Source of the DNA: Pseudomonadota bacterium
GTDB taxonomy: Bacteria > Desulfobacterota > Anaeroferrophillalia > Anaeroferrophillales > Anaeroferrophillaceae
NCBI GenBank assembly: GCA_011042595.1
Contig: DQWO01000074.1
Location: forward strand, 1-5,699
DNA: 5,699 bases
Direction of reading: 5' to 3'
The translations under genes and the position numbers were made by a program. The notes beneath the pieces were generated by a model. It had not been told where the DNA came from and did no database searches. It worked only from the letters and a program-made list of their open reading frames with translations. Each line of letters starts with the position of its first letter. Within the stretch, counting starts at the first letter, position 1. Below are positions 1-5,699 of the stretch, in pieces.

Positions 1-192
1 ATTACTTACCTGCTTCTTGCAATTTATTGCCGTAAAAATCATGGCGGACCCGTTAGTATCAAGAGGGTTAGGCAGTTAAGGATACAAATTCAAAATGAGC
101 TTCGTGATTCCGGCAGCTCTGCAGAGTCATTTTTTTCAAAGAACAAAAACATTGCCGGCTGCATGCAAAAACCTAACCGGACATTACTGTAA
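1..192 (+). CDS. 3' end of an unidentified upstream CDS (possible transposase C-terminus)
   Basis: Frame 1 is open from the first base to a TAA at 190-192, giving 63 codons with no start visible inside the window. The peptide begins with a hydrophobic stretch (ITYLLLAIYC), continues with a basic segment (SIKRVRQLRIQIQNEL) and ends in a Ser/Asn/Lys-rich tail. The hydrophobic strand followed by a basic helix looks like a real folded-protein end rather than random translation. From memory it resembles the C-terminus of IS4-like DDE transposases, but no catalytic residue lies in the visible part, so the family is a guess. A 63-codon open frame can also arise by chance. No terminal inverted repeat of an insertion sequence could be recognised after the stop. 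Confidence 0.35.
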   Translation: MTYLLLAIYCRKNHGGPVSIKRVRQLRIQIQNELRDSGSSAESFFSKNKNIAGCMQKPNRTLL

Positions 193-194
193 AT

Positions 195-208
195 AACTAT
201 GAATAGTT
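195..208 (+). terminator. weak hairpin plus T-run after the upstream ORF
   Basis: The arms AACTAT (195-200) and ATAGTT (203-208) are perfect complements, and the right arm runs into a stretch of six T (207-212). It starts just after the TAA of the upstream reading frame, where a terminator would be expected. The stem is short and AT-rich, and the GA spacer forces at least one pair to open, so it would be a poor intrinsic terminator. Confidence 0.2.
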
Positions 209-235
209 TTTTATGGACCTCAAAATTAAACCTTA

Positions 236-265
236 TTGGATATGGCAGAGTGCCTCTGTTATAAT
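236..265 (+). promoter_or_regulatory. predicted sigma-70 promoter with extended -10
   Basis: A consensus -10 hexamer TATAAT lies at 260-265 and is preceded by TGT, giving the extended -10 form TGnTATAAT (257-265). A partial -35, TTGGAT (236-241, three of six consensus positions), sits 18 bases upstream. Transcription would start near 272 and leave a leader of about 215 bases before the adaptor gene at 488. This is the best promoter match in the intergenic region and the likely operon promoter. It is predicted from sequence only. Confidence 0.5.
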
Positions 266-276
266 ACCACACTAAT

Positions 277-292
277 TTTCCCAACTTGGAAA
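277..292. promoter_or_regulatory. dyad symmetry TTTCC-N6-GGAAA, possible operator
   Basis: A perfect 5+5 inverted repeat with a six-base centre lies 11 bases past the -10 box, roughly +5 to +20 of the predicted transcript. A repressor bound here would block initiation or early elongation, as local regulators of RND operons often do. No regulator gene is visible to pair it with, and short AT-biased dyads occur by chance, so the role is an inference. Confidence 0.25.
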
Positions 293-303
293 CCAATTCT
301 GCA

Positions 304-393
304 ATGCCCATAGCATCTTCTTTTTCTGTTCTTGAGACTGTTTCAGGTCAAACATGTCTGGTGGTTCTGATTGCATGCTTGTGTTATTTATAA
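304..393 (+). CDS. possible short leader ORF (29 codons), doubtful
   Basis: An ATG at 304 opens a frame that ends at TAA 391-393. The peptide starts MPIASSFSVLETV and has a hydrophobic, Cys-containing C-terminal half (CLVVLIACLCYL). It lies wholly inside the predicted operon leader and contains the inverted repeat at 335-359. The only Shine-Dalgarno-like element is GGAAA at 288-292, 11 bases before the ATG, which is weak and distant. It could be a leader peptide or small membrane peptide, but an open frame this short is expected by chance. Confidence 0.12.
   Translation: MPIASSFSVLETVSGQTCLVVLIACLCYL
335..359. promoter_or_regulatory. imperfect inverted repeat in the operon leader
   Basis: The left arm AGACTGTTT (335-343) pairs with the right arm AAACATGTCT (350-359), with a single bulged T at 355 and a six-base loop (344-349). 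This gives nine pairs in total. No T-run follows, so it is not an intrinsic terminator. It could be an operator for a dimeric regulator, or a hairpin in the 5' leader of the mRNA. It lies between the predicted promoter and the first gene. Confidence 0.3.
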
Positions 394-476
394 CGCTCGA
401 CCCCTATCCGGCAAATGTTTTTTTGGCTTCTTTACAATGCAATTTCATTACGCAACGATACAACATATTGTTCTAT

Positions 477-481
477 GGAGG
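477..481 (+). promoter_or_regulatory. Shine-Dalgarno GGAGG that fixes the adaptor start
   Basis: GGAGG at 477-481 lies six bases before the ATG at 488 and nine before the adjacent ATG at 491. The same frame stays open upstream to a TTG at 371, but that start has no comparable ribosome site and would put 39 residues ahead of the lipoprotein signal peptide. The start is therefore 488, or 491 at most. Confidence 0.85.
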
Positions 482-487
482 TACAAC

Positions 488-1573
488 ATGATGAAACAGG
501 GTTTTAAACTATTATGGCCGTTATTCGGTTTGATTTTAATAGCGGCATGCAATGAAAAGCCTGAAATCGTTGAACAGATTCGAGCAATTAAGACCATCAC
601 CGTTACCGAAACGGCCACCGGCCAGATATCCAAGTTGTCCGGAATTGTCAGGGCAACCGATTCTTCCTCGCTGAGTTTTGAGGTCAGCGGAAAGGTTGAG
701 TCTGTAAACGTTGATATTGGAGATTACGTCAGGAAAGGACAATTGCTGGCAGCGCTTGATAAAGAACCCTACCGGCTGGACGTAAACGCTGCCCAGGCTG
801 AACTTGTAAAGGCTAAAGCCAGGGTTGTTAATACAAAGGAGGAATACGACCGCCAGGAGAGGGTTTACCGACAGGGCGCGGGATCCGAGAGCAAGTTGGA
901 GAGAGCAAAGTATAATTACAGCGCCGCCCTAAGCCAGGTGAATTATCAGATTGCAAAGCTGAAGCTTGCCAAACGGAATCTACGTAAGACCATGCTGACA
1001 TCGCCGTACGATGGTTATATCGCGTGGCGATCCGTGGAGCCGCACGAGGAAAGAAACGTTGGACAGAAAGTATTCGAGATTGATGCCAAAGGGGCATTGG
1101 AAGTGCATCTTGCTGTTCCGGAGACCATGATCCAGCAAATACATCTGGATACGCCGACAACGGTTACCTTTCCCACGCTGCCCGGTCAATCTGTAAAAGG
1201 CCGGATTTCCTATATCGGTTCCGCAGCTGTAAAAGCCAACGCTTTTCCGGTCAAGGTGGGACTGATTGGTCCAATGAATCAAGTTAGGCCCGGCATGACC
1301 GCTGAAGCAAATCTTTTCCTAAAGGAGAGGGAGCAGCAGATCGGCTACCTGGTTCCGCTCCAGGCTATTCTTCCTGCCCCGGATGCGAGGCGTGGGAATG
1401 TCTTTGTGTATGACCCCAGGACATCTACGGTCAAAAAAACTCTAATCAGTGTCCGTGGCACACAGCATGGCAAAGCAATCGTGAGCGAGGGTCTTGCGGC
1501 CGGAGAGATTATTGCCGTGGCTGGCGTGAGTTTTTTAGCGGACGGATTGAAAGTCAAACTTATGAAACAGTAA
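488..1573 (+). CDS. RND efflux periplasmic adaptor subunit (membrane fusion protein, HlyD/AcrA type), lipoprotein
   Basis: This 361-residue adaptor links the inner-membrane pump encoded next to the outer-membrane channel. Residues 1-21 are a lipoprotein signal: Met-Met-Lys, a hydrophobic core, then the lipobox IAAC with Cys21 as the lipidated residue. The first half of the lipoyl (barrel-sandwich) domain is at about 62-95 (FEVSGKVESVNVDIGDYV, then KGQLLAALD). An alpha-helical hairpin rich in Ala, Lys and Glu follows at about 96-166. The second lipoyl half begins at SPYDGYIAWR (172-181). The beta-barrel includes the family-typical VRPGMTAEANLFL, and the membrane-proximal domain ends at KLMKQ. 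In the hairpin, R122, V126 and S133 have the spacing of the AcrA RLS docking residues R128, L132 and S139. Residue +2 is Asn, not the Asp of AcrA. Length is normal for the family and no break is seen. The family call is secure; the substrate cannot be told. Confidence 0.93.
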   Translation: MMKQGFKLLWPLFGLILIAACNEKPEIVEQIRAIKTITVTETATGQISKLSGIVRATDSSSLSFEVSGKVESVNVDIGDYVRKGQLLAALDKEPYRLDVNAAQAELVKAKARVVNTKEEYDRQERVYRQGAGSESKLERAKYNYSAALSQVNYQIAKLKLAKRNLRKTMLTSPYDGYIAWRSVEPHEERNVGQKVFEIDAKGALEVHLAVPETMIQQIHLDTPTTVTFPTLPGQSVKGRISYIGSAAVKANAFPVKVGLIGPMNQVRPGMTAEANLFLKEREQQIGYLVPLQAILPAPDARRGNVFVYDPRTSTVKKTLISVRGTQHGKAIVSEGLAAGEIIAVAGVSFLADGLKVKLMKQ

Positions 1574-1646
1574 TGGGAAATTCCGATCCATTCAGGGTGA
1601 AATGTTGACATAATCTTCATCGTCCATGTAACAAAAGGAACAGAAA

Positions 1647-4600
1647 ATGAAAGGTATTACCGGATTTGCACTGAATAATTCTCGAACCGTCATAATGACC
1701 ATATTGCTGGTAATTGTCGGGGGTATATATGCGTTTATAAACCTTCCGAAACTTGAAGACCCCCTCATTACGATTCGCGAAGCGGTGGTGGCCGCAAAAT
1801 ATCCAGGTATGCCGGTGGAGCAGGTAGAGCGCCTGATTACCCGGCCCATTGAAGAAAAAATCCGGAGCATGGGAGAAGTGGATGATATCAAAAATGCCAC
1901 ATCCAAAGTCGGCGAATGCCTGATCCATGTAAGCATCAAAGATGAAATACCCTCAGAAGACCTTCCGGCTACATGGAAACTGTTGCGCAACAGAATGCAT
2001 GATGTTGAGTCCGAACTGCCTGACGGAACCATAGGGCCAATGGTTAACGATACTTTCGGCGATACGTCGGTGGCAACCATCGCGCTTTGGAGCGACGGAT
2101 TCAGCATGGCGGAAATGTATGAAGTCGCCCGTGAAATAAGAGAGCGCCTAAACCTGATGAAGGGTATCATGAAAGTCGATATGACCGGTGTGCAGGATGA
2201 ACGCATCTATATCGAAGTGTCAAACGCAAAGATTACACAACTGGGAATCAGGGCAGCAGACATCGGCAAAAGCCTGCGGGAACAAAACATTCTTTTGCCC
2301 GGTGGCAAAATGGGCATCAACAATGTGGAGTTTGTCATTGAGACCCTGGGCAGATTCATGTCCATAAAGGAGATAGGAGACGTTCTCATCCCGGTTTCCG
2401 GAACCCAGGCGACGATTCCGCTGCGCAACATCGCAACAATCAGGAAGGCATACGCAGAGCCGATCGATAACCCCGCCTACTACAATGGCCATCAGGCCAT
2501 TGTTCTAAGTGTCTTTCTCGTCAGAGGTGTCGATGCCGTAGAATTCGGTGACCGGTTGACAAAAAATGTCAAGGAAATAGAACAGTCACTGCCCTGGGGC
2601 TACAAGCTTGATTTTGCCACCTACCAGCCCGAGCTTATTAAAAAATCCGTCAGCGGCATGGTCATTAATGTGATCGAAAGTGTGGTCATTGTCCTGGTGG
2701 TGGTTATACTGCTGCTGGGGGTTAGAACCGGTTTAATTGTCGGATCATTCATTCCCATTGTAATGCTTTTCGGGCTTTTGGTGATGTACATGCTGGGTAT
2801 CGATATGGAACGGATGTCCCTGGCCACAATGATTATCGCATTGGGCATGTTTGTGGATAACGCCATTGTGGTATCCGATGATATTAAGGTGAATATGGAA
2901 AGCGGAATGGCGCGCAAGGATGCGGTTTTAAAGACCGGCAACTCGCTTGCGGTGCCCCTGCTGACCAGCACGCTCACGACTATTTTTGCCTTTGGTCCGA
3001 TTCTCCTTCAGGTTGGTTCAACGGGTGACTACACTTCCTCGCTGGGGTCGGTGATGATTATTCTGCTGATGGGGTCATGGTTTTTCTCCATGTTTTCTTC
3101 CACGAGCATGTGCTACTGGTTTTTGAAGATAAAACCGGCTGCCGGCAGCGGCAAACAGCAGCAAAGGAATCCGTACCAGGGCAAATTTTACCGGATTTAT
3201 CGCAACCTCCTGGAATTTTCCCTGCGCCACCGCCTCCTGGTGCTGGCCGTAACAGCCGCTATATTTGCCGCTGCAGTGTATGCATTTACATTTATACCCC
3301 AGGCATTTTTCCCGTCCGGGGATAGAAACCAGTATTTGATTTATCTTGACCTTCCCGCCGGAACGCGCATCGAGGAGACCGACAGGACAGTGAGGGAACT
3401 TAGCGCCTGGCTGCAGGATAAAAAGGAAAATCCGGAAATCACCGGAACAATAGGCTATGTAGGAAACGGCGGGCCGCGTTTTTTCCTTTCACTGTCGCCG
3501 ATGGATCCGGATCCGTTTCTCGGATTTTTAATCGTTAATACCGAGACAGATAAGCAGGTGCCTGAACTTGTCAAGCGTACGAACCAATACCTGGAGAACA
3601 ATTTCCCCAATGTGCGCGGAAGGGTTAAGTCCATGTGGCTGGGAGGCACCGAAACAGGCCTGATGGAAATACGGCTAAACGGTCCCAGCATAGAGGTGTT
3701 GCAGGAACAGGCCGAGCAGTTGATGGCCGCGCTTAGAAAGATACCCGGCAGCCGGGATATTAAACATAATTGGAACAACCGGGTGTTTACGGCCATGATT
3801 GATGTTGATCAGGCCCGCGCCCGCCGTGCTGAAGTGACATCGAAGGATGTTGCAGATACCCTGAAATTTTTTATCGACGGTTCAACGGCAACCGATTACC
3901 ATCAGGGCAATGTTCAGATTCCCATCGTCGGACGCGGTGTCAAGGCTGAACGGGATTCCCCCGACAGCCTGCGCACCCTTGGCATCTATTCGTCATCCGG
4001 CGCCAGCGTGCCGCTTAACCAGGTTGCCGATCTATACTTCAGAGGTGAACTGGACCGCATCGTGCGCTACAATCAGGAGCGCTCCATAACCATCAGCGCC
4101 AAGAACCAGGCGCTGAAGGCTTCCGAGATTTTTGCGGCTATTAAGCCGACCCTGGACGGGATGAAGTTTCCGGAAAAGCACTACTGGGAAATGGGAGGGG
4201 AACTGGAAAGCTCGGCCAAGGCCCAGTATAACCTGGCAAAATGGATGCTGCCCTGTTTTGGCGGCATTGTGTTTTTGCTGGTATGGCAGTTTAACTCCAT
4301 CCGGCGGGCCACCATCATTGTTCTGACTATACCGCTGGTGCTGGTCGGATCCGTCTTCGGCCTGCTGCTTATGAAAGCTGATTTTGGGTTTATGGTCATC
4401 CTTGGATTGCTGGCCCTGGCCGGATCTATCGTGAACAACGGTATCGTGATGATCGATAAAATTGAAGAAAACCGGCGCAACGGACAGACACCCTATGATG
4501 CGGTGGTCAATTCGGCGGTCAGCCGCTTCAGACCGATTCTGCTTTCGGTTTCAACAACCATGCTGGGATTCTTGCCGCTGATCATCAATCATGATCCGCT

Positions 4601-4718
4601 CTTTTACGGCATGGCATGCATCATGTTCTTCGGTCTGGGCATCGGCAGTATGTTTACACTTAACTATGTTCCGGCGCTTTATTCCCTGTTTTTCCGTGTT
4701 GAAGCGCCGGCTAAGTAA
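1647..4718 (+). CDS. RND efflux transporter permease subunit (AcrB/MexB superfamily, VDN-type TM4)
   Basis: This is the proton-driven inner-membrane pump, 1023 residues, full length for the family. TM1 is at about 14-31, followed by a large periplasmic porter loop with the family motif YPGMPVEQVERLITRPIEEK. TM2 to TM6 lie at about 337-490 and TM7 at about 528-550. A second periplasmic loop runs to about 860, and TM8 to TM12 fill 865-1015. TM4 reads GMFVDNAIVV, with D404 at the place of AcrB D407 and N405 at D408. TM10 reads SIVNNGIVMIDKIEEN, with N930 at the place of AcrB K940. R960 and S967 match AcrB R971 and T978. The start ATG has AAAGGA at 1634-1639, seven bases upstream. The gene follows the adaptor by 73 bases with no terminator between them. 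The VDN motif recalls the TriC/VexK-like branch more than AcrB, but that placement is from memory. CusA-like metal pumps are less likely. The substrate is not predictable. Confidence 0.95.
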   Translation: MKGITGFALNNSRTVIMTILLVIVGGIYAFINLPKLEDPLITIREAVVAAKYPGMPVEQVERLITRPIEEKIRSMGEVDDIKNATSKVGECLIHVSIKDEIPSEDLPATWKLLRNRMHDVESELPDGTIGPMVNDTFGDTSVATIALWSDGFSMAEMYEVAREIRERLNLMKGIMKVDMTGVQDERIYIEVSNAKITQLGIRAADIGKSLREQNILLPGGKMGINNVEFVIETLGRFMSIKEIGDVLIPVSGTQATIPLRNIATIRKAYAEPIDNPAYYNGHQAIVLSVFLVRGVDAVEFGDRLTKNVKEIEQSLPWGYKLDFATYQPELIKKSVSGMVINVIESVVIVLVVVILLLGVRTGLIVGSFIPIVMLFGLLVMYMLGIDMERMSLATMIIALGMFVDNAIVVSDDIKVNMESGMARKDAVLKTGNSLAVPLLTSTLTTIFAFGPILLQVGSTGDYTSSLGSVMIILLMGSWFFSMFSSTSMCYWFLKIKPAAGSGKQQQRNPYQGKFYRIYRNLLEFSLRHRLLVLAVTAAIFAAAVYAFTFIPQAFFPSGDRNQYLIYLDLPAGTRIEETDRTVRELSAWLQDKKENPEITGTIGYVGNGGPRFFLSLSPMDPDPFLGFLIVNTETDKQVPELVKRTNQYLENNFPNVRGRVKSMWLGGTETGLMEIRLNGPSIEVLQEQAEQLMAALRKIPGSRDIKHNWNNRVFTAMIDVDQARARRAEVTSKDVADTLKFFIDGSTATDYHQGNVQIPIVGRGVKAERDSPDSLRTLGIYSSSGASVPLNQVADLYFRGELDRIVRYNQERSITISAKNQALKASEIFAAIKPTLDGMKFPEKHYWEMGGELESSAKAQYNLAKWMLPCFGGIVFLLVWQFNSIRRATIIVLTIPLVLVGSVFGLLLMKADFGFMVILGLLALAGSIVNNGIVMIDKIEENRRNGQTPYDAVVNSAVSRFRPILLSVSTTMLGFLPLIINHDPLFYGMACIMFFGLGIGSMFTLNYVPALYSLFFRVEAPAK

Positions 4719-4738
4719 TTGGCAAATACGTTTGTCAA
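4719..4738 (+). promoter_or_regulatory. hairpin with TACG loop between pump and channel genes
   Basis: Arms TTGGCAAA (4719-4726) and TTTGTCAA (4731-4738) form eight pairs, one of them a G-U wobble, closing a four-base loop TACG (UACG in RNA, the UNCG class). The hairpin begins on the base after the pump stop codon and ends two bases before the channel gene's AAGGA (4741-4745). No T-run follows, so it is not an intrinsic terminator. It could stabilise mRNA ends, tune translation of the channel gene, or be a protein-binding dyad in DNA. Confidence 0.5.
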
Positions 4739-4753
4739 AGAAGGAACGATAAA

Positions 4754-5699
4754 ATGAAAAAATGCTGTCTCATTTTTGGACCAGTTATAAGTTTTGTGCT
4801 GCTGCTTACCGGATGCGCGGTTGGGCCGGATTATATCAGGCCCGAAACACCGGAACATCAGAAATGGATTGATGAAAAGGATCCTGCCATCAAGAGTGAG
4901 TCGGCGGATTTTGGGCGATGGTGGACGGTCTTTAATGATCCTGTTCTCAATACTTTTGTTGAGATGGCTTTTCAGCAGAACCTTCCCCTTAGAATTGCAG
5001 GAATAAGGATCCTGGAAGCCCGTGCCCGCTTAGGTATCGCTACCGGGAATCTCTATCCCCAATCGCAGGGGATTAAGGGGAACTACACCTACACAGACGT
5101 GAGCAAAAATACTGCGAATTCCCAGCCTGGCGCCGACTTTCATTATGGTAATATTGATTTAGGTTTTGATGCTGCCTGGGAACTGGACTTCTGGGGTAAA
5201 TTCCGCCGTGCCGTTGAATCCGACATGGGTAAACTGGGGGCTTCAATCGCAAGCTATGATGACATCCTGGTTACCCTCACTGCTGAAGTGGCCCGTACTT
5301 ACATCTTTATTCGTACGCAAGAGGCGCGTCTGGCGATTGCAAGAGCGAACGTAAAAATTCAGGAACAGTCTCTTCACATCGCGGAAACGCGTTTCAAAGA
5401 AGGAGAGATCACCGGACTGGACGTACAACAGGCCATAGCTCTGCTGAAAGATACTCAGGCTACGATTCCCCGGATACAAGCCGGCCTGCGCCAGGGCAAG
5501 AACGGACTCGCTATTCTGCTTGGGATATTTCCCAGTGAACTAAAGGATGTATTGGAAGCGCCAAAGCTGATTCCCGCAGTACCTGCCGAGGTAAAAGTGG
5601 GGATTCCGTCGGAGTTGCTGCGCCGGCGTCCGGATATACGCCTTGCAGAGCGTCAGCTCGCCGCCCAAAGCGCCCTGATAGGAGTTGCAAAGGCAGACC
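4754..5699 (+). CDS. RND efflux outer-membrane factor lipoprotein (NodT/OprM/TolC type), 3' end outside the window
   Basis: The frame is open from ATG 4754 to the window edge: 315 codons, about two thirds of the usual 460-500. AAGGA at 4741-4745 sits eight bases before the start, and the gene begins 35 bases after the pump stop. Residues 1-21 are a lipoprotein signal with lipobox LTGC (Cys21), followed by the NodT-family signature AVGPDYIRP (22-30). FGRWWTVFNDPVL (53-65) and AAWELDFWGKFRRAVES (140-156) are further family hallmarks. A long helical stretch with LKDTQATIPRIQAGLRQGK, and LLRRRPDIRLAERQLAAQ with R290-R292, P293 and D294, mark the repeat boundary of the TolC fold. The product would trimerise in the outer membrane as the exit duct for the pump and adaptor upstream. 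The second structural repeat and C-terminus are not visible, so intactness cannot be judged. Confidence 0.93.
   Translation, partial: MKKCCLIFGPVISFVLLLTGCAVGPDYIRPETPEHQKWIDEKDPAIKSESADFGRWWTVFNDPVLNTFVEMAFQQNLPLRIAGIRILEARARLGIATGNLYPQSQGIKGNYTYTDVSKNTANSQPGADFHYGNIDLGFDAAWELDFWGKFRRAVESDMGKLGASIASYDDILVTLTAEVARTYIFIRTQEARLAIARANVKIQEQSLHIAETRFKEGEITGLDVQQAIALLKDTQATIPRIQAGLRQGKNGLAILLGIFPSELKDVLEAPKLIPAVPAEVKVGIPSELLRRRPDIRLAERQLAAQSALIGVAKAD

Noticed and set aside
90..311. Minus-strand frame of 73 codons in the upstream region
   Set aside because: It overlaps both the open + strand tail and the predicted promoter, has no recognisable motif, and reads like AT-rich noncoding translation.
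418..424. Run of seven T in the leader as an attenuator terminator
   Set aside because: No stable GC-rich stem could be built immediately before it; the GCAAA and TTTGGC flanks do not pair well.
431..462. Second promoter candidate, TTTACA and GATACA, close to the adaptor start
   Set aside because: The spacer is 20 bases and the -10 match is poor; the extended -10 at 257-265 is much better.
371..487. N-terminal extension of the adaptor gene from a TTG codon
   Set aside because: It has no ribosome site and would bury the lipoprotein signal peptide behind 39 residues. GGAGG at 477-481 points to 488.
1574..1646. Terminator or small gene in the 73-base gap between adaptor and pump
   Set aside because: Only a minor GGAA-A-TTCC dyad is present (about 1576-1584), with no T-run and no ORF with a ribosome site.
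1592..2206. Minus-strand frame of 204 codons inside the pump gene
   Set aside because: It is antisense to a clearly coding, full-length RND gene. Its Ser/Arg/Ile-rich composition is that of a shadow frame, with no domain or ribosome site seen.
1647..4718. Heavy-metal (CusA-like) RND pump
   Set aside because: The TM4 and TM10 motifs do not match the CusA type as I know it, and no metal-binding methionine cluster or Cys/His-rich partner is seen in the operon.

Overview
The window carries a tripartite drug- or solute-efflux operon of the RND (resistance-nodulation-division) type from a Gram-negative bacterium. Two of the three products have lipoprotein signal peptides and one is an outer-membrane channel, so the host has two membranes. 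Base composition of the operon is moderate, with no strong codon bias. The protein style would fit a Desulfobacterota-like or other proteobacterial host, but taxonomy cannot be settled from this sequence.

Layout, all on the + strand. Positions 1-192 are the open 3' end of an upstream reading frame of uncertain identity, possibly a transposase tail. Positions 193-487 are an AT-rich leader of about 295 bases with no convincing full-size gene. It contains a good extended -10 promoter (236-265), two dyad symmetries that could be operators or RNA hairpins (277-292 and 335-359), and a 29-codon ORF of doubtful status (304-393). The operon follows: a membrane-fusion (periplasmic adaptor) lipoprotein (488-1573), an inner-membrane RND pump of 1023 residues (1647-4718), and a NodT/OprM-type outer-membrane factor lipoprotein (4754 to beyond the window end). 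Gaps between genes are 73 and 35 bases. Each gene has its own purine-rich Shine-Dalgarno sequence, and neither gap contains an intrinsic terminator. The 35-base gap holds a clear hairpin.

How the parts work together: the RND protein uses the proton gradient to extrude substrate from the inner membrane or periplasm, the adaptor bridges it to the outer-membrane factor, and the latter forms the exit duct. The gene order adaptor-pump-channel is the classical self-sufficient one. No regulator gene lies in the window, so control and substrate are unknown.

I see no wholly new system here. The points most worth checking are the altered proton-relay residues of the pump (Asp-Asn in TM4 and Asn-Asn in TM10, in place of AcrB Asp-Asp and Lys), the hairpin between the pump and channel genes, and the promoter/operator-like leader behind a possible mobile-element remnant.
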